From NCBI GenBank assembly GCA_013203845.1, contig JABMPE010000084.1, positions 1 to 44,046 of the forward strand: 44,046 nt of DNA, in the 5' to 3' direction. Position numbers and translations under genes: made by a program. This DNA is from Rhodopirellula sp. Lineage in GTDB: Bacteria; Planctomycetota; Planctomycetia; Planctomycetales; Planctomycetaceae. Each line of letters starts with the position of its first letter. Position 1 is the stretch's first letter. Of this stretch, positions 17,386-26,497 are shown piece after piece. Under the pieces are notes generated by a model. The model ran no database searches. It had not been told where the DNA came from and saw only the letters and a program-made list of their open reading frames with translations.

Positions 17386-18543
17386 CTAACGATTCGCCAG
17401 AACTCGCTGGTAGACGTCACGGATCTGTGCGGTCATTGTCTGGTGCCGGAAGATATCAGCGAAACGTTCCCGTCCGGTACTGCCGAGTCGTTCCCGCAGC
17501 TCGGCAGACTCAGCGAGTTCGCAAATGGCATCGGCCAGACCGGTGACCTCTTCCACGGGCAGCAGGTACCCGGTCTCACCCGGAATGACTACTTCACGAG
17601 CGCCGTCGACGTCGTAGCTGACCACCGGCTTTCCGGAGATCAGCCCTTGAGGCAGGACTCGCGCCAAACCTTCCCACTCGCTGGTGTGAGCGACAATGTC
17701 TGCCGCGTTAATCAGTTCTGGAATTCGTTCCGGCGGAACCAGGCCGGTGAGCAGGAAATGGTCTGACAGCTTGAGGTCGGCGATCCGCTGTTCGAACTGA
17801 GTCCGCAGAATGCCGTCGCCGATGAGCACGAAGCGGACATGCGGGCACCGATCGATGACTCGCCGCGCCGCTTCGATCAAAAACTTGTGCCCTTTCAGAT
17901 GAAACAATCTTGCCACTTTCGCGACGGCAACATCGCCCGGTTTTAATCCCAGCTCTTTGCGGATGTCGACCCGGTCACGTGGTGGGTTGAGAAACGGTTC
18001 GACATCCATGCCGCTGTAGACTGTCGTGAAGCGATCACGCGGTGCAATACCGGCTGCGACGTACTGGTCGGTCAGTGAATCGCAGACACTGATGAAGGCG
18101 TCGGTCCGGTGCGCCGCCCAGCGTTCCAGACTTCGATACACGCTTGAGGCCAGAACTGACTGGCCACGATGGAACGATGCTCCGTGAATTGTATGCACGA
18201 CCGGAAGGCCGGCTTTGACCGCCGCCTGCCGACCGATGATCCCGGCCTTCGAACTGTGAGTGTGGACTATGTCGGGATTCAGATCGCGAAGCGCCGAGAC
18301 CAGATGACGATAGCTCGACCAGTCACGCCAGGGGTGAATGCTCCGCCGCAGTTCGGGAATCTCAACAATTCGAAATCCCGCTGCGCGCGCGCGGTCCATC
18401 AGACTTCCCTCGGGACCGGTTGTTGGGCCGGTAATCAGTGTGACCTCGTCGCCAGAATCGCGGTGCTGATCTTCGCACGTGAAGAGCGTATTCTGCTGGG
18501 CTCCGCCGATGATCATCCGGGTAATCACGTGAGCCACATGCAT
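17386..18543 (-). CDS. Family 4 glycosyltransferase
   Basis: A 385-residue cytoplasmic or membrane-associated GT-B enzyme that would transfer a sugar from a nucleotide-sugar donor to a cell-surface glycan or lipid. The N-terminal domain has the acceptor loop IIGGAQQNTL and HTHSSKAGIIGR; the C-terminal donor domain has KVARLFHLKGHKFLIEA, GDGILR and the nucleotide-binding stretch SEWEGLARVLPQGLISGKPV. The usual E-x7-E motif of GT4 enzymes has Gln in place of its second Glu. ATG 18543 is the natural start. It converges with the large gene upstream and is followed across a 69-bp gap by a TrkA-like gene on the same strand. Family certain, acceptor unknown. Confidence 0.88.
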   Translation of the reverse strand: MHVAHVITRMIIGGAQQNTLFTCEDQHRDSGDEVTLITGPTTGPEGSLMDRARAAGFRIVEIPELRRSIHPWRDWSSYRHLVSALRDLNPDIVHTHSSKAGIIGRQAAVKAGLPVVHTIHGASFHRGQSVLASSVYRSLERWAAHRTDAFISVCDSLTDQYVAAGIAPRDRFTTVYSGMDVEPFLNPPRDRVDIRKELGLKPGDVAVAKVARLFHLKGHKFLIEAARRVIDRCPHVRFVLIGDGILRTQFEQRIADLKLSDHFLLTGLVPPERIPELINAADIVAHTSEWEGLARVLPQGLISGKPVVSYDVDGAREVVIPGETGYLLPVEEVTGLADAICELAESAELRERLGSTGRERFADIFRHQTMTAQIRDVYQRVLANR

Positions 18544-18612
18544 AAAGTCGTTCCGGTCGTGATGACTCTTCGCAGGTAAGTTCCTGGATGGCGACAGAAA
18601 TGCTGTGAGACT

Positions 18613-19311
18613 CTACGAACGAGGCAGCTTACCGATGGCGTCGTTCGATCCCACCAGCATCAGCAGATCACCTTCCTGAATGAGGTCATCCGGACGTGGC
18701 ACACTGATGATATCCGGATGCGTTACGGCAGGATTTTCCTTGTCGCTTTCATGTGAAGGCAATGCGGACTTTCGTTTGATAGCGACGAGGTTCACGTCGA
18801 ATTTTGTGCGTAGTCCCAGGTCCTTCAGAGCGATTCCCCACCATGACCGAGGTGCTTCTGTCTCCACGAGTGAATAGCCTTCGGCCAGGTCAATGACATC
18901 AGTCAGTCGAGGATTCGCGAGGCGGCGAGCCATCTGCTCGCCAGCGCTGATCTCTGGCTGGATGACTTCGTCCGCTCCAATCTGTCGGAAAATTTCCGCA
19001 TGGAACAACGACTGAGCGCGGCAGACGATTCGTGGCACTCCAAGTTTTCGCAGGATCACTGTTGTCAGCAGCGAGGCTTCAAAGTTCTCTCCAATTGACA
19101 CAACGCAAACATCAACTTTGTCGATATCCTGCGCGTCCAGCGCGTCGCGATCGGTCGAGTCCAGTCGCACAGCCAGATCAACATCGTCTTTGACTTCGTT
19201 GACCAGTTGCATGTTCCGGTCGACGGCTATGACCTGGACACCCAGTCGCCCCAGGTTTCTGGCCAGCGCCATTCCAAACCGTCCCAGCCCGATCACAGCA
19301 ATTCGTCGCAA
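18613..19311 (-). CDS. K+ uptake regulatory subunit, KtrA/TrkA-like (RCK)
   Basis: A 232-residue cytoplasmic protein made of a TrkA-N Rossmann domain (IGLGRFG at about 7-13, acidic end of strand 2 in VIAVDRN) and a TrkA-C ligand domain (about 140-230, ending LMLVGSNDAIGKL). Such subunits gate KtrB/TrkH-type K+ transporters in response to nucleotides. KtrA is about 220 residues, matching this size. The start is TTG 19311, with GGGAG about 8 bases upstream; no better ATG exists in the frame. It lies 30 bp behind hflX on the same strand, so the two are probably one operon. The membrane partner (KtrB/TrkH) is not in the window. Confidence 0.88.
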   Translation of the reverse strand: MRRIAVIGLGRFGMALARNLGRLGVQVIAVDRNMQLVNEVKDDVDLAVRLDSTDRDALDAQDIDKVDVCVVSIGENFEASLLTTVILRKLGVPRIVCRAQSLFHAEIFRQIGADEVIQPEISAGEQMARRLANPRLTDVIDLAEGYSLVETEAPRSWWGIALKDLGLRTKFDVNLVAIKRKSALPSHESDKENPAVTHPDIISVPRPDDLIQEGDLLMLVGSNDAIGKLPRS

Positions 19312-19341
19312 CAGTCTATCTCCCGATTGTAAAGTGGAAAA

Positions 19342-20808
19342 CTACTCGACAGCCGTCGGTACATCTGTGTCTAAAGAAGTCGCCGGAGCGTCGATTTCGA
19401 CTCGCTCGATGCTGACATCAAACTCGTCGAGACGATAAAGCAGATGTCTCGACAATCGACAGTTAAAAGTCACCTGCTCGTCCTTGTAAGTCGTGCTGAT
19501 AATCTCAGCGTGCTGATTCAGAAAGTGGTGGAGTCGGCCATCGCTGACGTGGCCTTCGATCTTCAGTTCAACGGCACCTTCACCCAGACGAGAGACAACC
19601 GCCGCACACAGGCGGTCGATTCCTTCGCCCGTGGCAGCGCTGACTGTGACCGCGTTTTCGAACTTCAGCCGCAAGACGTCGACAATCGACCGATCTTCCA
19701 CCGCATCGCACTTGTTGAGAACCAGCAAGGTGTTCTCATGAGAAACGCCCAGCTCGTCCAGCACACTGTTAACTGTATCGATCTGCGATTGTGCCTGAGG
19801 ATGGCTGGCATCGACGACATGCAGCAGCAGGTCCGCGTAACGGGCTTCTTCCAGAGTCGAACGAAACGATGCCACCAGATGATGCGGCAGGTCACGGACA
19901 AAGCCGACAGTGTCGCTCAGCAGGACGTCGCCCCAGGATCGCAGTGACCATTTTCTCGTTCGAGTGTCCAGCGTCGCGAACAGCTGGTTGGCGGCGTAAA
20001 CGTCAGCTCCGGTCAGCGCGTTCATCAACGTGCTCTTGCCAGCGTTGGTATAACCGACCAGCGAAACCGTCATGTGGTCTTTTCGTTGATGGACCATCCG
20101 ACCGCGGTGTTGTTCGACACTCGAAAGCTTGCGTCGCAGTTCTGCGATTCGCTTGTCGACAAGTCGTTTGTCGGTTTCGAGCTGCTTTTCACCAGGACCA
20201 CGACCGGCTCCGACGCCCCCTTCGATGCGTTCCAGGTGAGTCCACAGTTTTTTCAACCGCGGCTGGAAGTACAACAGCTGTGCCAGCTCGACCTGCAGCT
20301 TCGCTTCGTATGTCCGTGCCCGGCTGGCGAAGATGTCGAGAATGACTTCGCTGCGGTCGACGATGGCCATGTCGATTTCCCGCTCCAGGTTGCGTCCCTG
20401 GCTCGGGCTGAGATTATTATCGAAAACGATCAGCTCGGCTCCAGCCGCCGTCGCCATCATCTTCAGCTCTTCGACTTTTCCCTTGCCCATCAGCGTCGCG
20501 GAATCAGCCGTACGCCGTTTCTGAATGAGCTGTCCGACGACCTGCACCCCGGCGGTTTCGACGAGACCTCGCAGCTCTTCCAGTGGGTCTTCAGAAGTGC
20601 TTTGTTCAGAATCTTCAAGAACCACGGCGGCCAGAATGGCCTTCTGGTTTTTGACTTTAAGTTTTTCGCGTTTGGGCTCTGCCAAGAGTTTTTCCACCTC
20701 GGTCGTTTTCTGTGAGCGGTGCGAGGCCAGCGTCTGCACACCTTTTACTGTCGCCGAGTCTTCGCTGGCGACGCCGCGAGTGTAGGGGGAGAGGACTGCC
20801 GAATCCAT
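19342..20808 (-). CDS. hflX: Ribosome-associated GTPase HflX
   Basis: HflX is a GTPase that binds the 50S subunit and rescues or splits stalled ribosomes, notably under heat or nutrient stress. The 488-residue protein has the HflX N-terminal domain (about 75-195), the family signature GGVGAGRGPGEKQLETD at about 197-213, a helical linker, then the G domain with P-loop GYTNAGKST (252-260), DTVGF (299-303) and NKCD (365-368). The first 60 residues (Ser/Thr and Lys rich) are an extension not usual in E. coli HflX (426). GGAG lies 6 bases before ATG 20808. A small perfect stem (20837-20854) lies in its leader. The downstream gene is a KtrA-like regulator. Confidence 0.95.
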   Translation of the reverse strand: MDSAVLSPYTRGVASEDSATVKGVQTLASHRSQKTTEVEKLLAEPKREKLKVKNQKAILAAVVLEDSEQSTSEDPLEELRGLVETAGVQVVGQLIQKRRTADSATLMGKGKVEELKMMATAAGAELIVFDNNLSPSQGRNLEREIDMAIVDRSEVILDIFASRARTYEAKLQVELAQLLYFQPRLKKLWTHLERIEGGVGAGRGPGEKQLETDKRLVDKRIAELRRKLSSVEQHRGRMVHQRKDHMTVSLVGYTNAGKSTLMNALTGADVYAANQLFATLDTRTRKWSLRSWGDVLLSDTVGFVRDLPHHLVASFRSTLEEARYADLLLHVVDASHPQAQSQIDTVNSVLDELGVSHENTLLVLNKCDAVEDRSIVDVLRLKFENAVTVSAATGEGIDRLCAAVVSRLGEGAVELKIEGHVSDGRLHHFLNQHAEIISTTYKDEQVTFNCRLSRHLLYRLDEFDVSIERVEIDAPATSLDTDVPTAVE

Positions 20809-20836
20809 AATCGACTCCAGAGACAGGCGGGTTTCA

Positions 20837-20854
20837 TTGCTGCCCGGACAGCAA
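20837..20854 (-). promoter_or_regulatory. Small hairpin in the hflX leader
   Basis: On the minus strand TTGCTG and CAGCAA (6 bp, plus one inner T-G pair) enclose a CCGG loop, about 28 bases before the hflX start codon and upstream of its ribosome site. It has no T tract, so it is not a terminator; it could modulate translation or be chance. Confidence 0.25.
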
Positions 20855-20951
20855 CGGAGGAATTCCGGTTCGGACTTTGGCGATTTGCGGTCGTCTGGAG
20901 GCTGCGGCTTTCGCCCGCTCGGGCTCTGGAGCGAACTTAACCGTCGTTCAA

Positions 20952-20979
20952 TTGGTCTGACGCCGGGCTTCGTTAGACT
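20952..20979 (+). promoter_or_regulatory. Candidate promoter for the aminotransferase
   Basis: TTGGTC (20952-20957) and TAGACT (20974-20979), 16 bases apart, point to the class I aminotransferase gene about 110 bases downstream. The match to sigma-70 boxes is only fair (3/6 and 4/6), so this is tentative. Confidence 0.25.
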
Positions 20980-21089
20980 CTCCCGCTCTGTTTTTCCACC
21001 TGACTGATCCTCTCATCGCAGTGACGGACCGATCCGAGTTTCAGTCAGCATCAACCTTTACCTCACCAGACTGTCAACCGGATTCTCCC

Positions 21090-22208
21090 ATGAGCGAACG
21101 ATGGATTGCCGACCGGATGCACAATATTGACGCATCCGGCATTCGCAAGGTGTTTGACCTTGCCGCCAGAATGACCGACCCCATTAACCTGAGCATCGGG
21201 CAGCCACATTTCGACACGCCCGACGAGATCAAAGAAGCTCTGTTCGAGGCTGTTCGTGACGGCAAAAACGCCTACAGCCAGACCCAAGGCATCGCTCCGC
21301 TGCGGGAAAAACTGGAAGCTCGCGTGGCTGCCGAACTGGGTCAGGCTGACCGACAGTTATTTGTCACCAGCGGCACCAGCGGAGCCCTGATGCTGGCGTT
21401 GTCGACACTCATCAACCCCGGCGACGAGGTCATCGTTTTTGACCCGTACTTTGTCATGTACAAGCATTTGACGGCGATGTCCGGCGGTAAGGTCGTTCTG
21501 ATCGACACTTACCCGGAATTCAAAATCGATGTCGAAAAAGTCCGAAATGCCATTACTGACCGAACGAAACTGATCCTGTTTAACAGCCCGTCTAATCCGA
21601 CGGGAATGGTCTCCAGCATCGAAGAAATGAAAGCGCTGGCCGAGCTGGCCAAAGAGAAAGATGTCGCTCTGCTCAGCGACGAAATCTACCGCTCGTTCTG
21701 CTACGACGGTGAGTTCATCAGCCCGGCAAAATGGAACGATCAGACAATCGTGATTGACGGCTTCAGCAAGTCGCACTCAATGACCGGCTGGCGGCTGGGC
21801 TTCGTCCATGGACCAGCTCACATCATGCAGCAGATGATCAAACTTCAGCAGTTTACCTTTGTCTGCGCGCCGCACCCGATGCAGTGGGCGGCGCTCGTCG
21901 CGGCGGATTACGACATTACGGGGCGAGTCGATGAGTACCGCGAGAAACGTGATTTCATGGTGCGGGAACTGTCCGGCGACTACGAAATTGCCGGAGCGAA
22001 CGGCGCGTTCTATCTGTTCGTGAAAGCCCCCTGGGGGACAGGAACCGAGTTCGCCAAAGCCGCGATTGACCATAACCTGCTGGTGATTCCGGGGAACGTT
22101 TTCAGTTCACAGGACACTCACTTCCGAATTTCGTACGCCGCTGAGAATTCGACGCTGGAACGCGGCGTCGAGGTTCTGAAAAAACTCGCAAAGAGGCCGA
22201 CGAGTTAG
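21090..22208 (+). CDS. Class I/II PLP-dependent aminotransferase
   Basis: A 372-residue cytoplasmic fold-type I aminotransferase, close in pattern to the aspartate/aromatic aminotransferase subgroup. It has the substrate-side INLSIGQPHFDTPDEI, the SPSNPTG motif (NSPSNPTGMV), the Asp that binds the PLP nitrogen in LLSDEIYRSF, the PLP Lys in FSKSHSMTGWRLG (Lys227), and the C-terminal Arg in HFRISYA that binds the substrate carboxylate. The frame is open from GTG 21021; ATG 21090 is preferred, since homologous sequence starts there, though its ribosome site is weak. It stands alone between divergent hflX and convergent aldolase genes. The amino-donor specificity cannot be read by eye. Confidence 0.88.
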   Translation: MSERWIADRMHNIDASGIRKVFDLAARMTDPINLSIGQPHFDTPDEIKEALFEAVRDGKNAYSQTQGIAPLREKLEARVAAELGQADRQLFVTSGTSGALMLALSTLINPGDEVIVFDPYFVMYKHLTAMSGGKVVLIDTYPEFKIDVEKVRNAITDRTKLILFNSPSNPTGMVSSIEEMKALAELAKEKDVALLSDEIYRSFCYDGEFISPAKWNDQTIVIDGFSKSHSMTGWRLGFVHGPAHIMQQMIKLQQFTFVCAPHPMQWAALVAADYDITGRVDEYREKRDFMVRELSGDYEIAGANGAFYLFVKAPWGTGTEFAKAAIDHNLLVIPGNVFSSQDTHFRISYAAENSTLERGVEVLKKLAKRPTS

Positions 22209-22288
22209 TTGGATTCCTGGTGCGTTCCGGACCGTTCTGTAATGGTCAACTCTCTCCAAGGGTGAAAGATGATGTCGGGAATGGCCGA

Positions 22289-23197
22289 TCAGTTCTCGTT
22301 TCCGATTGCCTGGCACAGCTTGTCAAACAGCTGATCGACAGTTGCTTTCAGTTCGTCATCCAGGTGAAAGGCGACGGGGCCGCGGATGATGGTGTTTTTG
22401 AAGACGCCCTGGCGGCACAGCAGGTGTTTTTCGACGGCGAGGTACGCGTCGAGACTTGTTTGCAGACTCACCAGATTGGTCAGTGCGGCAGAGATGCGGT
22501 CCGCGCGTTCATCATCTGAGGCCTGCAATGCGGTCCAGAGCGCGCTGACCGCCGGTGTCATGTCTGCGCCGGGCATGGTTCCGGCAATGCCCAGCGGGAA
22601 CGCTTCACGCAGATGCAGGCCTCCAGTGCCTTCGAAGACTCTGGCCTGCTGATCGGTTTCCCGGAGCAGTTCGCTAAGTCGACCGATCACCGGTTCGGCT
22701 TCGGGTTTGAAGAGAACCCGGTTCGGAAATCGTTCAAGCATCGCTGCCTGCAGGCTGATTCGCATCGGTCGACCGACGTAGCCGCTGGCGTCCTGAATGA
22801 TCAGCGGGATCGATGTCGCTTTTAGAATCTGCTCGAAGTACCCCGCCAATTCTTCCTCGGTGGCTGCGGTGGCGACCGGGGGGATCGCCATCAACGCGTT
22901 CGCTCCTGCTGCTTCGGCATCGCGTGCCAGAGCAACCGACGTGTGCGTACTTTCTGTTCCGACGCTGATGATTGTCACACCACGATCGCCGACTGTTTTA
23001 CAGACGTGAGCCGCGATCTCACGCCGCTCATCCGTCGAAAGTCGCAACGTTTCGGAAACCATCGCCATGACGACGCCAGCAGCGCCGTTGTCGAACAGCC
23101 AGCCGATTTCCTGGTCCAGAGTCGCGAAGTCGATGGACTCGTCCGGGTGAAACGGGGTCTGAAAGACCGGGAGAACTCCAGAAATTTCCTGCGTCAT
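22289..23197 (-). CDS. DHDPS (DapA) superfamily lyase/aldolase, not DapA itself
   Basis: A 302-residue (alpha/beta)8 protein of the class I aldolase family that includes dihydrodipicolinate synthase and N-acetylneuraminate lyase. The Schiff-base lysine is present (RVLFKPEAEP, Lys164). The DapA active-site motifs are not: GTTGE is replaced by MVSETL, and the Y-N-x-P region reads IIQDASGYVG. It probably forms a Schiff base with a keto acid other than pyruvate plus aspartate semialdehyde; substrate unknown. ATG 23197 is 6 bp behind the stop of a HEAT-repeat gene on the same strand, so the two are one operon. Assigned to family with confidence, not to function. Confidence 0.85.
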   Translation of the reverse strand: MTQEISGVLPVFQTPFHPDESIDFATLDQEIGWLFDNGAAGVVMAMVSETLRLSTDERREIAAHVCKTVGDRGVTIISVGTESTHTSVALARDAEAAGANALMAIPPVATAATEEELAGYFEQILKATSIPLIIQDASGYVGRPMRISLQAAMLERFPNRVLFKPEAEPVIGRLSELLRETDQQARVFEGTGGLHLREAFPLGIAGTMPGADMTPAVSALWTALQASDDERADRISAALTNLVSLQTSLDAYLAVEKHLLCRQGVFKNTIIRGPVAFHLDDELKATVDQLFDKLCQAIGNEN

Positions 23198-23203
23198 GGC
23201 TTA

Positions 23204-24349
23204 TCACTCTTCGCCGGAAAGTGCTTTCAGCGTGGTTCCGGCTTCGATGCGGATCTTGATGTTGGACGCGTCTTCCGACAGCGGTTTGCACAGAGCGATG
23301 GCCTGTTGTCGCTGTTCGTCGGTAATCGCCTGAGCAAGGTCTCTGAGAGCGGTCAGGGCGTTGCCCAGCACGACCTGATTCATGTTTTCCTGGCTGCGTG
23401 CTCGAATCTTTTTCTCGACTTCCGTGTCACCTTCCATCGTTGCCGGATTAACGGGTTCATTGGCCGTTTTCAGGAGGGCGAGCAACGCGTCAAACGCTTC
23501 CGGCATTCCACGACGGGACATCGCCATCGCCGCGTTGATTCGCGTGTTCGGGTCGCGATCTTCCGCCATAACCCGCAACCGCTGGTCAACAGACTCACCA
23601 GGGATCAGTCCCAGCGTGAAGGCGCACACCTGACGAATCAGCGGGTCCGAATCCTGCGACACTTCGAGCAGTCGTTCCGTGACTTCTGGTCGGTTGAGTG
23701 ACTTGTCGCTATCTTTTGCCCGACCAGCGATCAGAGCAATCGAGCGCAGCGCGTCCGACCGGACAATCACTTCGTATTTCGCGTCGGTTGCCAGGAGGAG
23801 AGCCGGCAGCGAGTCATCCAGCGAGTCCAGCCAGCCGAGAGTTCTGGCGAGAAATGATTGCTGGCTGGTCAGCTCTTCATCCTGAGCCGGTTCTTTCAGT
23901 AACTCCATCAGCAACGTCGCCAGCTCTTTAGCGATTTGCGGATTGGTTGAGAGCTGGTTTCCAGACTCGCCCAGCTCGACGTCGGATCGCAGCATTTGCG
24001 CGAGACCGGTGGCACCTCGCCAGCGACGATGTTCGTTGTTACTGCGGACTTCGGCGACGAGCTGTCGCCAGTCCTGCTCGCTCGACGACAGCTTTCCAAA
24101 CAGCGCCCACACTGCAATCACGGCGGCGACAATTAGACCTGGTACCAGGAACAGCTGCATGATGAAGCCAGCCGATGGCGGCTGAACCGGCGGCAGATCC
24201 TCGGGCAGATCGTCCGTCCGCTGCCCATTGGCACCGGGAACGGACTGAGAAACAGCGTCGATATCGGATCCACCACGGTCCGCAACGGGAGCTCCCGCTG
24301 AAGTTTGATCGTTCTCAGCCGATTCGCCTGAGGAAGTGTCATCAGCCAT
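23204..24349 (-). CDS. Membrane-anchored HEAT-repeat protein
   Basis: A 381-residue protein with an acidic, Ser/Asp-rich N-terminal tail (about 1-55), a membrane helix (about 60-85, FLVPGLIVAAVIAVWALFG), then an all-helical C-terminal region with several HEAT/PBS-lyase-type units (for example QDSDPLIRQVCAFTLGLI and DRDPNTRINAAMAMSRRG), in which short helix pairs stack to bind partner proteins. It ends with a coiled-coil-like segment (MNQVVLGNALTALRDLAQAI). ATG 24349 has AAGG 9 bases upstream; the frame is open to 24412, but the extra part lacks a sound start. The helix suggests an inner-membrane anchor with the HEAT domain on one side. No function is known; it shares an operon with the DHDPS-like gene. 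Confidence 0.75.
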   Translation of the reverse strand: MADDTSSGESAENDQTSAGAPVADRGGSDIDAVSQSVPGANGQRTDDLPEDLPPVQPPSAGFIMQLFLVPGLIVAAVIAVWALFGKLSSSEQDWRQLVAEVRSNNEHRRWRGATGLAQMLRSDVELGESGNQLSTNPQIAKELATLLMELLKEPAQDEELTSQQSFLARTLGWLDSLDDSLPALLLATDAKYEVIVRSDALRSIALIAGRAKDSDKSLNRPEVTERLLEVSQDSDPLIRQVCAFTLGLIPGESVDQRLRVMAEDRDPNTRINAAMAMSRRGMPEAFDALLALLKTANEPVNPATMEGDTEVEKKIRARSQENMNQVVLGNALTALRDLAQAITDEQRQQAIALCKPLSEDASNIKIRIEAGTTLKALSGEE

Positions 24350-24921
24350 TTCAGCAGCCTTTTCGCGATGCGATGCCGAAACCCGGTGGGGCAGGTCGGC
24401 CAGATTCAACAATTCATGGGATCGTGATGCGTGTCGGGCAGGCAGTTTAAGGATCGATCGTCACCATCGGAAAGGAACGACGCCGATTGACGTTGTTATT
24501 TGTGTCCCGGATGAGAAGTTGGATTCTCAGCATCGAATTCCGCACCGGCACGGAGCGGAACGAGGCAGGAATGACGGAAATCTGCGTTCTTACTGCATTC
24601 GGGAATTAAATTCGGGACTGATCCTGAAGAGGGAAAGCGCCGGCCAATGAATCCTGCCGCACGTAGTAACTCGTGACAAACCGAAAGCACGCGGCACGGA
24701 GTCACAAATTCCCGACACGCCGGCAGTTGTACTGGGAGAATTAGCCAGCAGAGACGATTCCAGCCGTTTCGATGGATCGCGCGGTGGTGTATCGTGGGCA
24801 GCTGGCTGGTCGAATCTCGTTTTCTGACAACAATTGCTGAACAGGCTCCGCCTCAGAAACCACCGGCCCGCAGAATTTCACCCCTCGTATCTACTCCATT
24901 CTCAGATTTCTACCCACCCGC
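24350..24921. other. Divergent intergenic region, no clear element
   Basis: A 572-bp gap between the HEAT-repeat gene (-) and the RND adaptor gene (+), presumably holding both promoters. TTGACG at 24487-24492 lacks a matching -10 box. No inverted repeat, tRNA or credible open frame was found. The short open frames that cross it are unlike protein. Confidence 0.4.
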
Positions 24922-26415
24922 ATGATCGCACGATCCCTCTATATCGCCTTTCGAATCATCATTCCACTGCTCATTCTGGGCACTGGTGTGGCTGGATTTG
25001 TGTTTCTGATGAGCCTCAAGAAGGCTCCTGATCGATCGCCGCCCGAGCGACCGTTGCCGCTGGTGGAAACCGTTGTGGTGGAAGAACACAGTGGAGAATT
25101 GACGATCGAGCTGGACGGTTCTGTCGTTCCATTTCGCGAGATTCCGTTGTCGGCAGAAGTGGCCGGGCGGATCACCTACAAGTCGCCACACTGCCGCGCC
25201 GGCAAGTTTGTCCAGGCCGGCGAGATTCTGTTTCGCATCAACGAGCGAGAATATCAGCTGGCCGTCGAGCGGCTGATTCACGAGCAGGAGCAGGCTCATG
25301 CGAGTATCAAAGAGCTGAACGTCCAGATTCAGAGTGCGAAGGAACTAGTGAAGCTGGCGACGGATGAGCTTTCGCTGCGGACTCGCGAGCTGGATCGAGT
25401 TCGAAGTCTCGTGAAACAGAATGCGGCGTCAGATTCGGATATCGACGCGGCCGAGCAGAACGAACAACTGACGCGGCGGACGCTGGTTACCCAGCAGAAT
25501 CAGGTGAAGCTGGAAGAGTCGCGACAGGATCGGCTTCAATTTGCGCTGGAGCTGGTTGGTACTCAGCTGGAAAGGGCAAAGCTGGATCTGGCTCGGACGG
25601 AAGTCAAAGCACCAACCAGCGGTGTGATTGTTTCGGATCCGGCGGAAGAAAACTCATATGTCCAACCCGGCAGCCCACTGGCCACGCTGGAAGACAACTC
25701 GTCGGTTGAAGTCAGCTGCAGTCTGCAGATGGATGAGCTGTACTGGCTCTGGCAGCACGATGCCCCGCCTGCCGACTCGTTGGATTTTCCGGCCATCGGA
25801 ACCGGCACCGAAAAGAACGATGCCGAGTTCATTCGTGCCGCGACGCTGGCCGCCCGAGGAATGCCTGCCGTTCCGGCCACTGTGATTTACGAACTGGGCG
25901 GACAACGGTTTGTGTGGAACGGAAAGCTCACGAGGTACGAAGGTGCCGGACTGGACGAACGGACTCGCACGGTTCCCTGCCGCGTGCTCGTTCAGAATCC
26001 CACCGAAGTTTCACTCCGAACGTCGTCGCAGAACACGTCGACGGTGCTGGCTCCACAGGCACTGCTGCGAGGCATGTACGTTTCGCTGGAGTTTCATGTC
26101 GACCCGCGGGTTCCCCTGTTACGGGTGCCCGAAGCGGCGGTTCGAGCGGGAAATATTCTGTGGCTGGTTCGCGACGGAAAGCTGGAACGTCACACGGCGA
26201 ATGTCGCACGGGTCGTCAACGGTTTCGCTTTGATTCCTGCAACGAAGTCCGGTCTGCAACCCGGTGATCTGGTCGTGACGTCTCCGTTGGCCAGCGAACT
26301 CAGTGGCCAGCCGGTGAGAGTTCATCGCGAAGACAAAGTGTCTGTCTTTCAAGAGCCCGATCAAACACCAGCATCCGGCAAGCCACCGCGTCTGTCTGAC
26401 GGCGAGAGACTGTGA
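24922..26415 (+). CDS. RND efflux periplasmic adaptor (membrane fusion protein)
   Basis: A 497-residue adaptor that links an inner-membrane RND pump to an outer-membrane channel. It has an N-terminal membrane helix (about 10-32), a biotinyl-lipoyl half-domain (ISAEVAG-type region PLSAEVAGRITY with QAGEILFRIN), a long alpha-helical hairpin (about 115-215, with repeated E/Q-rich heptads such as QEQAHASIKEL and RLQFALELVGTQL), the second lipoyl half (VKAPTSGVIVSDPAEENSYV), then beta-barrel and membrane-proximal domains (about 260-460). The HlyD/AcrA-family layout is clear, though it is longer than AcrA (397). ATG 24922 is the first in frame. The pump gene follows after 82 bp, with a 16-bp tandem repeat in the gap. 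Confidence 0.9.
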   Translation: MIARSLYIAFRIIIPLLILGTGVAGFVFLMSLKKAPDRSPPERPLPLVETVVVEEHSGELTIELDGSVVPFREIPLSAEVAGRITYKSPHCRAGKFVQAGEILFRINEREYQLAVERLIHEQEQAHASIKELNVQIQSAKELVKLATDELSLRTRELDRVRSLVKQNAASDSDIDAAEQNEQLTRRTLVTQQNQVKLEESRQDRLQFALELVGTQLERAKLDLARTEVKAPTSGVIVSDPAEENSYVQPGSPLATLEDNSSVEVSCSLQMDELYWLWQHDAPPADSLDFPAIGTGTEKNDAEFIRAATLAARGMPAVPATVIYELGGQRFVWNGKLTRYEGAGLDERTRTVPCRVLVQNPTEVSLRTSSQNTSTVLAPQALLRGMYVSLEFHVDPRVPLLRVPEAAVRAGNILWLVRDGKLERHTANVARVVNGFALIPATKSGLQPGDLVVTSPLASELSGQPVRVHREDKVSVFQEPDQTPASGKPPRLSDGERL

Positions 26416-26430
26416 CTTTTTGCAGACAGC

Positions 26431-26462
26431 GACCACGATTGCTTCAGACCACGATTGCTTCA
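26431..26462. repeat. Perfect 16-bp tandem duplication
   Basis: The 16-mer GACCACGATTGCTTCA occurs twice in direct succession (26431-26446 and 26447-26462), in the gap between the RND adaptor and pump genes. It has no internal symmetry and is not coding. It is likely a recent slippage duplication, or a paired site for a regulator or a translation-spacing element. Confidence 0.9.
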
Positions 26463-26497
26463 ATTGAGAACGTCCACCCGGACTCTGCATACACGCC

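Noticed and set aside
24336..24650. 104-residue open frame overlapping the HEAT-repeat gene start
   Set aside because: It covers the start of a supported gene on the other strand and extends into the gap with Arg/Gly/His-rich, unstructured sequence.
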